Origin: Acanthosepion pharaonis
Taxonomy: Eukaryota > Mollusca > Cephalopoda > Sepiida > Sepiidae
Length of the DNA stretch: 64,000 bases
Direction: 5' to 3'
Assembly: GCA_903632075.3 (NCBI GenBank)
Contig: CAHIKZ030001199.1
Span: forward strand, 235,001 to 299,000
How positions within the stretch are numbered: the first letter of the stretch is position 1; every line of letters starts with the position of its first letter. Positions 11,025-22,664 of the stretch are shown piece by piece. The translations under genes and the position numbers were made by a program. The notes beneath the pieces were generated by a model. It had not been told where the DNA came from. It saw only the letters and a list, made by a program, of their open reading frames with translations, and searched no databases.

Positions 11025-11223
11025 TGGGATTATTATTATTATTATTTTTATTTTCTTTGATTTCTGGCGTTTACACATTTCTTTCCGGCTCCCGCCCAGG
11101 GACCTAAATTTAGAAATGCTATCATGACATTTTCCACTGAAAAAAAAAAAAAAATAAAATAAAAAAAATACATACATAAAGCTCTTCCTTCGTTATGTAT
11201 GGGCTATACTTGTTAGAACAATT

Positions 11224-11238
<15 letters not shown>
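11025..11238 (-). mobile_element. R4/Dong-like LINE 3' end, minus strand
   Basis: Read on the minus strand this is the last few codons of the endonuclease ORF, then the same 3' UTR as the 8.8-10.4 kb copy (GGCGTTTACACATTTCTTTC and AGGGACCTAA seen on the plus strand). It ends in (AAT)n. The copy is severely 5'-truncated and its 5' side abuts an (ATT)n run at 11,228-11,276. Confidence 0.8.
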
Positions 11239-11276
<38 letters not shown>

Positions 11277-11277
<1 letters not shown>

Positions 11278-11400
11278 TCCATTGATATATTTTGCATACT
11301 TATTTCCTTCCGGGTCCCAACTAGAAACCTAATATTAGAAGTGACATTATGATATACATCACTGAGTATTTTTGTAAAGCAAAAAACAACGTAAGGTCAG
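11277..11400 (-). mobile_element. Diverged R4/Dong-like LINE 3' UTR
   Basis: CTTATTTCCTTCCGGGTCCC, then AACCTAATATTAGAAGTGAC, align with the 3' UTR of the neighbouring copies (CATTTCTTTCCGG...ACCTAAATTTAGAAATG). It is more divergent, so probably an older insertion, and shares the (ATT)n run with the copy at 11,025-11,238. Confidence 0.6.
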
Positions 11401-11599
11401 GCATTTTTACATAAAGATATCTCTATGTATGATGTGATCTGTGTTTGTGTTCAATATTCAGTATTTCTTTAAGTCATCAGCTACCAGAGATACTTCAGTG
11501 AGTTTATCAGAAACTTTTTCCAATTAAGCTGATTGCCCCGATTATAACTTGTATTATTGATGTCCTCATGCAGATGTATTCATATTCAATGACACCTTC

Positions 11600-12060
11600 T
11601 AGATTTTCTCCATACGACGAAAATCGAAAAACCGTTCCCCCTACAACCACCGAAGTTAAGCAACGTCAAGATTTGTCACTACGTAGATGAGTAAATTTTG
11701 GGGAATACCAGGTGCTGCAAACTTGTCTTTACGGGTGGTGTAATGGATAACCAGTCGAATTTCAATTTCATCCGGGTTTCTTTATATTCACATACGCGCA
11801 AATACAAATCATCCAGAAGGTCGCTCTACTCGAAACTTCCCATGTACTAAGAAAAATGTTAATGATTAAATAACAATTCTCCTATGGAGCCTAAGGACCA
11901 TAGTTTTGATCCACCTATTCTTCTGCCAGCTATGGGTGAATTAGTAAGACTTGTACTATTAAGTCATGACTATCTCCAAAAACATGCATACAATCTAATT
12001 ATATTTTCTGGATTTAAATAACGTGCCAATACTTGATAAGCTGTAAATCTGTCACTCAAA
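11600..12060 (+). mobile_element. 5S-rRNA-headed SINE, copy 1, with an embedded LINE piece
   Basis: 11,609-11,724 resembles 5S rRNA: CCATACGACG, then CCACCGAAGTTAAGCAACGTC (the internal promoter region), then GGGGAATACCAGGTGCTGCAAAC (the 3' half). Next is GGTGGTGTAATGGATAACC, then a tail with GCTATGGGTGAATTAG and CTGGATTTAAATAA...TTGATAAGC. The same order occurs at 53,971-54,345, so this is a repeat family and not a lone 5S pseudogene. Known: 5S-derived SINEs (SINE3 class) exist in animals. Between head and tail this copy has about 93 bp of LINE sequence that the other lacks. Confidence 0.75.
11811..11905 (+). mobile_element. LINE endonuclease C-terminus embedded in the SINE
   Basis: Matches, in inverted orientation, 12,598-12,690: the last codons of LINE family B (ending FSYGA, stop) plus about 8 bp of its 3' UTR (AAGGACCA). 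Examples are CTCTACTCGAAACTTCCCATGTACTAAG and CTCCTATGGAGCCTAAGGAC. It lacks the (TAA)n tail, so it is not a simple 3'-primed insertion. Confidence 0.75.
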
Positions 12061-12127
12061 CCATACCTCGTCTCTACTCTAATCCTGGCTTATCTCATAA
12101 TTCAATGTAACATATGTGCAAACTGAT

Positions 12128-12129
12128 GC

Positions 12130-12178
<49 letters not shown>
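12128..12178. repeat. (ATT)n microsatellite (LINE tail)
   Basis: About 17 ATT units. On the minus strand it is the (TAA)n tail of the LINE copy that follows. Confidence 0.9.
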
Positions 12179-12515
12179 TCCTTTGATTTTTGGCGTTTAC
12201 ACATTTCTTTCCGTGTCCCGCTCAGGGACCTAAGTTTAGAAATGGCATTATGACACTTTCAACTGACAGAAAAAAAAAATTACACAGATAATGCCCTTCG
12301 TAAAGTGTCGTCCGTACTTGTGAGTACAATTTTTCTTATCTCTTTGAGGCATGGACTTCCAGGAATCCCTTCACTTAGTCTACTGGAATATTTTCCAACC
12401 AGTCCTAGAGCTCCAAATACAACAGAAATTGTTGATGTCCCCATGTGCCACATTTTTGTGATTTCTATTTCAAGGTCCTTGTATTTTGACAGCTGTTTGA
12501 ATATCTTCAAAGATA

Positions 12516-12518
<3 letters not shown>
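12178..12518 (-). mobile_element. R4/Dong-like LINE family A, 3' end
   Basis: The minus-strand frame 12,280-12,510 encodes the C-terminal part of the endonuclease: SKYKDLEIEI, then MWHMGTSTISVVFGALGLVG and GIPGSPCLKEI, to the stop. The family 3' UTR and (TAA)n follow. It begins (5' truncated) exactly at an (ATT)n run, 12,519-12,555, which on the same strand is the tail of the LINE family B copy upstream. The plus-strand frame over this interval is an antisense artefact. Confidence 0.85.
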
Positions 12519-12555
<37 letters not shown>

Positions 12556-12556
<1 letters not shown>

Positions 12557-13200
12557 GTTTATGTTTTATTTCCTCATTTTTATCCTTTAGAGCCGGATGG
12601 TCCTTAGGCTCCATAGGAGAATTGCCATTTAATCTTTAGCATTTTTCTTAGTACATGGGAAATTTCGAGTAGAGTGATCTTCTGGATGATGTGTATATTG
12701 ATGTTACCTGACACACTGTTAGTAAAATTGACCATTTCTTTTCTCATGAGACCCAGATATCCAATTACTATTGGCGCAGTCTCAGTCTTGATTCACCACA
12801 TCCTGTTAATCTCGATCTCCAGGTCTTTGTATCTGGACAATTTCTCGATAATTTTCATGGAGGTGTTTCTCTCAGATGTTACTGCTATGTCAATAAACAT
12901 ACACTTCTTGAATTTTTTGTCTTTTATGATAATATCCGGTCTATTGGCATTTATTTTTCTGTCAGTTTGAATTTACATGTCCCACAGGATAGTTACATCG
13001 TTATTTTGGGTAACTGTTTTTGCTTGATACTCTTTTAATTTTTTTTTTCCTGCATATCTTTCAATGTACATATGCTGAAACCTTGGTATGTATATGGGTA
13101 TATTCATTTTCGTTTGTTCCAGACATCCTGAGATAATATGGTCAATAATTTCTTCATATACTATGCAGATCCTGAGTAGATCCTGGGGTTAGTAGAACTA
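12556..13200 (-). mobile_element. R4/Dong-like LINE family B, 3' end
   Basis: On the minus strand: a remnant of the zinc-knuckle region (EEIIDHIISGC, about 13,120-13,165); VTILWDM, then a stop; NRPDIIIKDKKFKKCMFIDI (PD...D endonuclease core, about 12,890-12,950); LSRYKDLEIEINRMW, then a second stop; PIVIGYLGL; ending FSYGA. The 3' UTR is short (about 45 bp) with a TAA tail. Related to but clearly distinct from family A (different 3' UTR and sequence). At least two in-frame stops make it dead. Confidence 0.8.
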
Positions 13201-13985
13201 ATACTATATGCCTCTGTCTACTGCTAGTTCTACTTACATTACATATTTCTATCGTCCCAAATATATGACCCTGCAACTGTCACTGACGAAATCACCATTA
13301 TTTTCCCATGTAGTTTCGAATATGGATAAAATATTAGCACATCGCCTATTTATATCCTGCTTACTATATAACTGGCCACACTTACAGTTCTTTATTAATA
13401 CGCGATATCTAGTGCATAACTGTATAACAGTATTTAATAATCGCTTAAAATATACTGCTTCATTGAAATGGTAAAGTAATATTAAAAAGGCCATCCCGAA
13501 ACGATGAGCTACAGTAAAAACATTAGCAAAAACCATGGAAATAAATGTCATTAAATACTAGACGAAAAATTAATATAACTCAATACGTAATATATTGCTA
13601 GGTATTTAATGAATAATTATAATTGCCATCGTCACTTTAAAATGGATGTGTCGATCTCTTAATAGAACTTGTATGTGCACAGCTAGTTAGCATTATTATT
13701 AGTAGTATTAATAGTTTTAACCCGTGACAATTTCTCGGTTTACCTAATTTAATATTCTGGTGAATTCTAATTCTTAAGTTAATGACTGAGTAATCTCATG
13801 GCGAGTTTTATGAGAATAAATTATCAGTAGAAATCATCTTCTCCGCATCTTTACATATTTCAGCAAAACAGATTTAACAAAATGTCGCAAGAACTATCAT
13901 ATGGATGTTGGTCGTTATTTTAAGTGGGTACAAATGTAAATATTTAAAATTAACCACATTTTACATTTCACTGAAACGGACTTCT
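13201..13985. other. Unassigned AT-rich sequence
   Basis: Open frames on both strands around 13,208-13,551 look like chance overlaps, with no family resemblance. Confidence 0.5.
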
Positions 13986-13988
13986 ATA

Positions 13989-14130
13989 TTTCCTTCCTTC
14001 TTTCTTTCTTTCATTCTTTCTTTCTTTTTCTCGCAGAAACCAAGTAGTGTTTTTTTTTTCAACTCTTTCCACACTATCGAAATTGAATAGTCTATTATTT
14101 ATGAGGTATTTACATGAGATGTTAAACAGG

Positions 14131-14178
<48 letters not shown>

Positions 14179-14216
14179 TTTTTCTTTCTTTTTTTCTTTC
14201 TTTCTTTCTTTCAAAC
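13989..14216. repeat. (TTTC)n microsatellite, two blocks
   Basis: Polypyrimidine TTTC repeats at about 13,989-14,032 and 14,131-14,213, with TTTTTC interruptions in the second block. Confidence 0.9.
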
Positions 14217-14309
14217 CGCTCTTTCTTTTATTATATCTTTCTTTAATTCATTTTCCCATGAATCAACGAAGTGTCTTTTTCCCTCTTCCCACGTGATCAA
14301 AACGTAATA

Positions 14310-14386
14310 GTTCATTATTTGTGGGGTATTGGCAGGGTATATCGGTTGAGCGAACTAACGAATAGAGAAGTACAATTATAATAGCC

Positions 14387-14418
<32 letters not shown>

Positions 14419-15435
14419 GAGTACTTTGGTATTAATTTATATTTTCATAGGAGTAAATATATTTTAAAATTAATAATTGTAATTAATTCGGGCCAATTTT
14501 CAGCGATTTGCTTTTTACATTTACACACTTAAAACTGAATGAATATCAAACAGACTTAATAAATAATTAAGCTAATTGTAATTTAGTTCAGATATTTTCA
14601 TTTAAGGACGAGGAAAATGAGGAAAAGGCAATCTTATTCCAAGGTAAATATGTTCATCATTAAAGGATAAAAAGAAATGTATTCTTTGAATATTTTGAAT
14701 GAAAAAGCTGTCCGAAGGCGAAAACCAGGTAGTCATAATATGAATATTCGACGACAGATATATAAATATTTTCTCAACTGAATTGAAACTTAGGAAGCGA
14801 TTAAAAATAAGGTTAAATTATGTGAAGTAGAAATAAATGTTTATCCCAGATCTCATTATTTGTCTCCAAATATTTTTTTAGAATTATTTTCTTTGTAACT
14901 GAGCCGAAAAAAATCGTAATCTGACAAAGTTATTAGTTCAAATTTTACATGAACATTTCAATTAAAGGTTCGATGTGATTAGTTCTTGGTATGTACGTTT
15001 AGTGTTTTACATCAATTTTAAAATATTTTATTTGTGATCTAAGTAATTTCATTGGTTAAAAAAGATTCTGATACATTTCTTACGTAGCATTATTTGCGAT
15101 CGACCAAAAATCTGTACAAAAAGTTGATCCTACCCTATTATTTCTCTGAATAACGATTGGTCAATTAGTCCTAATATCATATTTTCAACTACGTCTGAAT
15201 TGTATCGACCTAGTTTCTGACCTTAATGAAATTATTTCCGCCGACAATTTTTCTATGTGTTTCGAGGCTATCACGTGACGCGATAGTAAATAAATACATT
15301 TTCAACGTGACAATAACTGACGTTATTTTCAGTTAACAATATGAAAATAGCGTTACCTACATTCCCCCCGTTGCTAAGAACATCCTGTTTTTTTTCTTAT
15401 TATTTTTAGATACGTTCTTTAATTAAATTCATTTC
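14310..15435. other. Unassigned AT-rich sequence
   Basis: Includes an (ATT)n run at 14,383-14,418. No coding or repeat homology was seen. Confidence 0.5.
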
Positions 15436-15440
15436 GTTTC

Positions 15441-15481
15441 TTGCTTTCAGAAAGTCTACATAGGACGAAACGCGTCAGCAA
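15441..15481 (+). ncRNA. Hammerhead-ribozyme-like motif 4
   Basis: GTCT-ACATA-GGAC hairpin (15,454-15,466), then GAAAC and GCGTC (15,467-15,476). ACGCGT is a perfect palindrome, as in dimeric hammerheads of Penelope-like elements. TTGCT (15,441-15,445) and AGCAA (15,477-15,481) pair perfectly as stem I. The CTGANGA half is degenerate (TTCAGAAA). An (AT)n tract starts about 30 bp downstream. Stems intact, core broken. Confidence 0.5.
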
Positions 15482-15503
15482 TAAGTACAGTTTTCCTATT
15501 GCA

Positions 15504-15508
<5 letters not shown>

Positions 15509-15586
<78 letters not shown>

Positions 15587-15625
15587 TTATATATGTATGT
15601 ATGTATATGTATGTGTGTGCGTGTT
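15509..15625. repeat. (AT)n-(GT)n compound microsatellite
   Basis: About 75 bp of AT, then GT units and degenerate GTAT words. The Ile/Tyr frames here are simple-sequence artefacts. Confidence 0.95.
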
Positions 15626-15726
15626 TGTATGCGCGTTTGTGTATATGTGGAGGAAGAGAGAGAGAGAGAATAAGAAGTACAGAAAATGTTCAAAAATTAA
15701 GTGACCGAACGACTTTGCTTTTACAA

Positions 15727-15727
<1 letters not shown>

Positions 15728-15779
<52 letters not shown>

Positions 15780-15926
15780 ATTTTTGTTTAAAAATATGAT
15801 TCCTTCTACATAAGATTTCTCAGGTTTCAAAACGGGAGCCGAAACCATCCAAATAATTATTAAAATTAAGTTGAATTGAGGTGTTTAGTCCTGTTTCATC
15901 CTCACGTTCGCTTGAAGATGAAATGG

Positions 15927-15983
<57 letters not shown>
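15728..15983 (+). repeat. Interspersed repeat (family T) between two (AT)n tracts
   Basis: AT runs at 15,728-15,776 and 15,931-15,983 bracket about 150 bp beginning ATATGATTCCTTCTACATAAG and ending TTCATCCTCACG...TTGAAGATGAAATGGGAC. The unit recurs at 60,850-60,985 on the minus strand and, more diverged, at 23,630-23,760. The end can form a hairpin (TTTCATC with GATGAAA). Confidence 0.65.
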
Positions 15984-15987
<4 letters not shown>

Positions 15988-15999
15988 GGTGTATTAGGG

Positions 16000-16651
16000 A
16001 AGCAGATAATTATTTAAGCATATATTGTTAAATATAACAGAGACTGAATGTCTATTATGTTTGATCATGAGCCGTTCTAATATTTCCTCTAATTTCGCGT
16101 GAAAATACACGCAAAAAAAACTATTCAACATTTGGATATTTTTTATTAAGCTCCTCCTAGATCTAAGCATTCGGTTCGAATGGTTTGCTGGAGTTATTTA
16201 TATGTTCATTTTGTCAATGTTTTCCAGTGAGAAAACCGACACCAATTTTTGTAAAAGTATTAATATTAACTAGAGTTACTCAAAAAGAAAGATCACATTT
16301 CGAAAATTTAATAAAAGCAAGTGCTAACAGAGAGAAACATTCAAAGCATTACTCGATAGGAAAAGGGTCGAAGTTATTAAAATAGATAATTTTTCCAATT
16401 TTGTTTCAATGCTTCTTTTTTTAGATTTTGCATGAATTTAAATTGGTCACACAAGAAGAAAGGTCCTCTTTTGTACTGCTATTTGCAAAGTGTAACCTGA
16501 AAATAATAAATTTTGGAGTTTTTCCTATCCAGTAATGTGTCGAATGTTATTCAGCCTCTTAGCATTTGTTTTTATTGAATTATCGCAATGTGCTTTTTCT
16601 TTGGGACAAATATCTATATATGCATGTTAATATATTTACATATGTATGTAG

Positions 16652-16692
<41 letters not shown>

Positions 16693-17200
16693 GCTTAGTT
16701 AGTAAGGACATAGACGCGTTATCGACGACTGAGAATAAATTATGCAAACTTGGACTTAGTCAGCGATAAAGAAATATCCATTTGTTCTCATAAAATATAA
16801 CGCACTTGATGAATATTTAATATCTGGCGACCATCAGACCATATACTATGCAGGATCTTTAGGGTTTTCGTAATTAGTCACTAGCTACTTTGTTTGACCA
16901 TTTCAAATGGATGGGGTTTCGACCCTCACTAGGGAATCTACAGCTGACGCCTTTTACAAAACTAATTAAAACAAATCCCTCGATACGACATCGCATTGTG
17001 GCATATAAAGTATGTTGTTGTGGCGAGCGTCAGTGAATGTGGAAGCACGTTTTGTAAGTCGATGTACACTGATTGATGATTTTACAAGGACTGTATTTAA
17101 ACAGAATAAATTAAAAATATAGTGGAAGAAGATAAATAGATATAGGAAAGGTTAGGCATATAAGATTGGGTGAAAAGGAAAACGGGTATAAAAAAACGAT
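16000..17200. other. Unassigned sequence with an (AT)n tract at 16,659-16,690
   Basis: A 66-codon open frame at 16,185-16,385 has no recognisable relatives. No other feature seen. Confidence 0.5.
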
Positions 17201-17203
17201 ACG

Positions 17204-18395
17204 TTAGACAACGAGTTGAAACGTGAGAGGAGAACAACTCAAGCAAAAAAAGGGATGACACGTGAAACAACGAGTTGAAACGTAAAAGAAATAAATATAG
17301 TCAAAAAGAGAGATGATACGTGAAACAACGAGTTGAAACGTGAGAAGAGAACAACACAAGCAAAAAAGGGATGACACGTGAAACAACGAGTTGAAACGTA
17401 AAAAGAAATAAATATAGTCAAAAAGAGAGATGATACGTGAAACAACGAGTTGAAACGTGAGAGGAGAACAACACAAGCAAAAAAGGGATGACACGAAACA
17501 ACGAGTTGAAACGTAAAAGAAATAAATAGGTAAAAAAGAGAGATGATACGTGAAACAACGAGTTGAAACGTGAGAGGAGAACAACACAAGCAAAAAAAAG
17601 GGATGACACGTGAAACAACGAGTTGAAACGTAAAAGAAATAAATATAGTCAAAAAGAGAGATGATACGTGAAACAACGAGTTGAAACGTGAGAGGAGAAC
17701 AACACAAGCAAAAAAAGGGATGACACGTGAAACAACGAGTTGAAACGTAAAAGAAATAAATATAGTCAAAAAGAGAGATGATACGTGAAACAACGAGTTG
17801 AAACGTGAGAGGAGAACAACACAAGCAAAAAAAGGGATGACACGTGAAACAACGAGTTGAAACGTAAAAGAAATAAATATAGTCAAAAATAGAGATGATA
17901 CGTGAAAGAATAAGTTGAAACGTGAGAGGAGAACAATACAGTGAAAGAAAGTGACGATATGTGAAATAACGTGTTGATACGTATGAGAAGAAAATACAGT
18001 TAAAGAAAGAGGTGATACGTGAAATAACGAGTTGAAATGTGAGAAGAGAACAACACAAGCAGAGAAAGAGATGACATGTCAAACAACGGGTTGAAATGTG
18101 AGTGGAGAACAATACAGTCAAAGAAATTGATGATACCTGAAACAACGAATTGAAACTTGAGAGGAGATCAATACAGTGAAAGAAAGTGATGATACGTGAA
18201 ACGACTGGTTGAAATGTGAGAGAAGAATAATACTGTTACAGGAAGAGATGATACGTGAAACAACGAGTTGAAACGAGAGAAGAAAATAAAGTAGAAATAA
18301 ATAGATGCTACCTGAAATAACCACTTGAACGGTCTGAGGACAATAATACAGGCAAAGAAAGTGTTGATACCTGAAAAAACGAGTTAAAACGTGAG
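17204..18395. repeat. 58-59 bp minisatellite array 1
   Basis: About 20 head-to-tail units with the core GTGAAACAACGAGTTGAAACG. Between about 17,210 and 17,890 two unit types alternate, one with GAGAGGAGAACAACACAAGC and one with AAAAGAAATAAATATAGTC, making a higher-order dimer of about 117 bp. From 17,900 on, units become irregular and contain AATACAGTGAAAGAAAGTGA, also found at the right end of array 2. The long minus-strand frames (up to 313 codons) exist because the unit lacks stops on that strand; they are not genes. Confidence 0.95.
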
Positions 18396-19735
18396 ATGAG
18401 TAGAAATAAAGAATATCAAATACAAGAAAAAGAAATAAGTATATGTGACGAAAGGAGAGAATTCTGACAAAATGGCGGAATGTAATATCCTATAGTGGAT
18501 ATGTGGTAAATGATATGAAAAATATATAAAACAAACGATTAAAAGAGCAGATAAAAAAGCGATAATATTATAGAATTTATTAAAAATGAATGACAAAAAG
18601 CAGGAATAAAAAAAGTAATGTGAGAAATGCATTCTATGATGTAAGAAAAGGAAAATAAAAAAAAACAAAATGGATGAAAAAAGCAGAAAAAATTAATGGC
18701 GAACAAAATGGAAATAAAGAAACCATATAAAAATAAGAAAATTGAAAACAAATGCAACAGAGAAAGAGAAAATGAATGGAAAGAAACGGAATAAATTTTA
18801 AAAAATGATAATAAATCGGGAATAAATCATTAATTTATTGCGGTCAGTGTAATCTGAATTGTTTCTTTGTCATAATGGTCTGTATTGATGGTAAAACCAC
18901 ATTTACATTGTTTAGATATATACACTGAAATACTTTTAACCTAATACATATTCATCATTATTTCATATCTAATGCGAAAATGCAAACTTGCAAAACACAT
19001 TACAAAAAGTAAAGGACACAATCTTGATAAAACTAACAGTATAGTACTACTTAATAACGTCTACAAGTGAAAAGAAATATAACCTTCATAAAAGATTTCG
19101 TATATAATCATTTGTTCAAAACAATTATAAATTTGATCAAATGAAATAAAATAGGAATGTTAAACTGAAGGAAAAATTTAGCGAATAAATGCAAATCTAT
19201 TCCCAAATATATTAATATCTCGCAGAATAGACATTTATGACAAATCTCGTATAAACGATAAGGAAATTGAAAATAGGATGGGCTCCGCAATGGATAGTCT
19301 TCTCCCCAACACACGTTGCTACACAATCAAAATTCTAATATAAAATCTCTCGTCAAATCTAGAATCTGAAATGAGGGGACACACTCTGTGATAAGCTTCC
19401 CCTAGTACATGGGCGTGTAGATGAAATAAATATTGTTTAAGATAAACGGAGAGTCTACTAAAATAAGTGCATCCATTAAAAATAACGTTTGATGTAATAA
19501 ACATATGTCGGATTAACGAATTAATAGATAGTATGATTTCTTTAGAAATAGTTTTGTTTAATTTTAGGATGGGAAAATGTGCAGATATGAGTTTCAGTAA
19601 AATCTGAACAAGTGAATGTGCTTTAAATTGAAAAAAGAACTTTGCTTCATTGTGACGTTCTTTCTGGCCGATTAAAAAAAAAAACGCGCCAGATCCTCTT
19701 CAAAAGTTGAGCACGGTTTCAAATCCAGCCGGAGG
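18396..19735. other. A-rich spacer between the minisatellite arrays
   Basis: 18,400-18,830 is strongly purine-biased (AAAATAAG, GAAAAAG words). The rest is unassigned AT-rich sequence with no minisatellite units. Confidence 0.6.
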
Positions 19736-19737
19736 GC

Positions 19738-20975
19738 AGGTGAGACGTGAGAGGAGAACAATGCAGGCAAAGCAAGAGTTTGAAACGAGAGGAGAACAAT
19801 GCAGGCAAAGCAAGAGATGCTACGTGAAACAACAAGGTGAAACGTGAGAGGAGAACAATGCAGGCAAAGCAAGAGATGCTACGTGAAACAACAAGGTGAA
19901 AAGTGAAAGAGTAATAGAGTCAAAGAAAGAGATGATACGTGAAACAACAAGGTGAAACGTGAGAGGAGAACAATGCAGGCAAAGCAAGAGATGCTACGTG
20001 AAACAACAAGGTGAAACGTGAGAGGAGAACAATGCAGGCAAAGCAAGAGATGCTACGTGAAACAACAAGGTGAAACGTGAGAGGAGAACAATGCAGGCAA
20101 AGCAAGAGATGGTATTGAAACAACAAGGTGAAACGTGAGAGGAGAACAATGCAGGCAAAGCAAGAGATGCTACGTGAAACAACAAGGTGAAAAGTGAAAG
20201 AGTAATAGAGTCAAAGAAAGAGATGATACGTGAAACAACAAGGTGAAACGTGAGAGAAGAACAATGCAGGCAAAGCAAGAGATGCTACGTGAAACAACAA
20301 GGTGAAACGTGAGAGGAGAACAATGCAGGCAAAAGCAAAGAGATGCTACGTGAAACAACAAGGTTAAACGTGAGAGGAGAACAATGCAGGCAAAGCAAGA
20401 GATGGTACGTGAAACAACAAGGTGAAAAGAAAGAGTAATAGAGTCAAAGAAAGAGATGATAATTGAAACAACAAGGTGAAACGTGAGAGGAGAACAATGC
20501 AGGCAAAGCAAGAGATGATACGTGAAACAACAAGGTGAAAAAGTGAAAGAGTAATAGAGTCAAAGAAAAGAGATGCTAGAAACAAATAAGGTGAAACGTG
20601 AGAGGAGAACAATACAGGCAAAGCAAGAGATGCTACGTGAAACAACAAGGTGTAACGTGAGAGGAGAACAATGCAGGCAAAGCAAGAGATGCTACGTGAA
20701 ACAACCAGGTGAAAAGTGAAAGAGTAATAGAGTCAAAGAAAGAGATGATACGTGAAACAACCAGGTGAATAGTGAGAGGAGAACAATACAGTGAAAGAAA
20801 GTGATGATGCGTGAAACAACCAGGTGAAACGTGAGAGGAGAACAATAGAGTCAATGAAAGAGATGATACGTGAAGCAACCAGGTAAAACGTGAGAGGAGT
20901 ACAATACAATCAAAGAAAGTGATGATACGTGAAACAACCAGGTGAAAAGTGAGAAGAGAACAATACAGGCAAATT
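19738..20975. repeat. 58-59 bp minisatellite array 2
   Basis: About 21 units of a sister repeat with the core ACGTGAAACAACAAGGTGAA and GAGAACAATGCAGGCAAAGC. A variant carrying AGTAATAGAGTCAAAGAAAG is interspersed. The right end (20,760-20,975) has CCAGGTG and AATACAGTGAAAG forms that resemble the right end of array 1, indicating common ancestry before each array homogenised separately. Confidence 0.95.
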
Positions 20976-20979
20976 GTTT

Positions 20980-22520
20980 GGGAAAACTTCTTTGACATAA
21001 TCCCTATTTGCAGTTTAATAATTAAATTAATATGATTTTCTAGGTCTTAAGGATAAACAATATATTATATTTTTCCTTTTCAATAGCGAGGAATAAATTG
21101 TTAGGATTTCTTACTCTTGAATATGCAGCATAAAATTGGTTATGCAAAAATATTTCTTTCTGAAGCCAAATTCCAATATTTTGAAGCGTTTGACCTTTGT
21201 CGTCAATTATAGTACTCGCATAGTCAGGACGAACTGGGAACTGATTTCATGTATATAAAAGTTAAGAAATATTGCATTTTTATTATATATTGCATTTTTT
21301 TTAAAATAAGTATTTACTATTTTAATCATTAACGTGTTTTTTTTAAATGAGACTATTTCGTATACTAAATAATAAAACATTTAATGTTTACAAAAAAAAT
21401 ATTGTACTAAGCTCTTCACCCGAGTAAAACCATCTGTTCATTGTACCCTCTTATCTCTTTGCACTTCTCCCCCATGATTGGTTTCGATCGGTCAATGTAT
21501 GACTATTTTAAAAGGTGAAGCGGATGGACTAACGGAAGTCACAGAATTTTATATGTAGATAAAACTTACAAATTAAACCACAAGTGAGAGAGAAGGGTAG
21601 AATTATACTTTTTCCAAGGGTATTTGTGCGTAAGTGATTCTAAACCAGAATCCATTAAAACACCCGCACATTCAAACTTAGAGCACCTAGTAATCTCATG
21701 CAGTCACCCCTCTCAGTATTGAACAGTCTATTCGTCATTTAACTTATGTGACCATACATATGTTTCATCTTGATCTAAGTGCAAGGTTTAAAACTAGTAA
21801 AATTACGTCAATTGCCATCCCTGATACACATTTGCTGTTGAAAGACAAAATATGTTGGTACCATCTTAATTTCGAATGGATTTTGTGCTAACAATATAAA
21901 ATTTCTTAACATCTGGATTTTCAATAAATGAAAGAGTACATTAGTAAACTATAGATTCCGTAAGACATTTATTTTCCAATGGGCAATTTATGGGATTTCT
22001 ACAGTTATATAGATTATTATCAATATTATTGATTTTCGATCTGGAATCAATATTAATTTTTATTTAGGTTTAATTGTTTATTATTTGAATCTATATTTTA
22101 CCAAAATACAATTTCACTATTGGAATGGGTATCGTAAGCGAATAAGACAGTCCTAATGTATATACAAAAGTAATTAAAAAATAAAATTCCAGAATTAAGC
22201 CATTGTTGGATTCATATACTTCTCTGATTTAAAGGCAGGTATAAATAACATACACACATCTAACGTCTAACCTACGTTTTCTACATTTTTTTTGCTTTAG
22301 CTTACATCTGTCTTTTGATTCGTCAAATACGTACACACCCATAAAATTTAGAAATCTTGTTCTCCTACTCCTACTTAAACTCTTCGATATAATACCACTG
22401 CGTTATAAAAAGTAAAAGTGAATCATATTCTTCAAAACTGACTGAATATCGCTTGTTAATGGAAGAAATTTAAGGTATCAAATCATACACTTCCGTGTCG
22501 CGATGAAAAAAATAATTTTA
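20980..22520. other. Unassigned AT-rich sequence
   Basis: No coding, tandem or interspersed repeat structure recognised over about 1.5 kb. Confidence 0.5.
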
Positions 22521-22526
22521 AATATT

Positions 22527-22664
<138 letters not shown>

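Noticed and set aside
12305..12970. Plus-strand frames of about 100 codons
   Set aside because: Antisense to the LINE endonuclease coding sequences on the minus strand.
17204..18145. 313-codon minus-strand open frame
   Set aside because: It lies entirely in the 58-59 bp minisatellite; overlapping alternative frames are open too and the peptide is just the translated repeat.
17204..20975. CRISPR-like direct repeats
   Set aside because: Units are contiguous with no unique spacers, there are no cas genes, and the context is eukaryotic.
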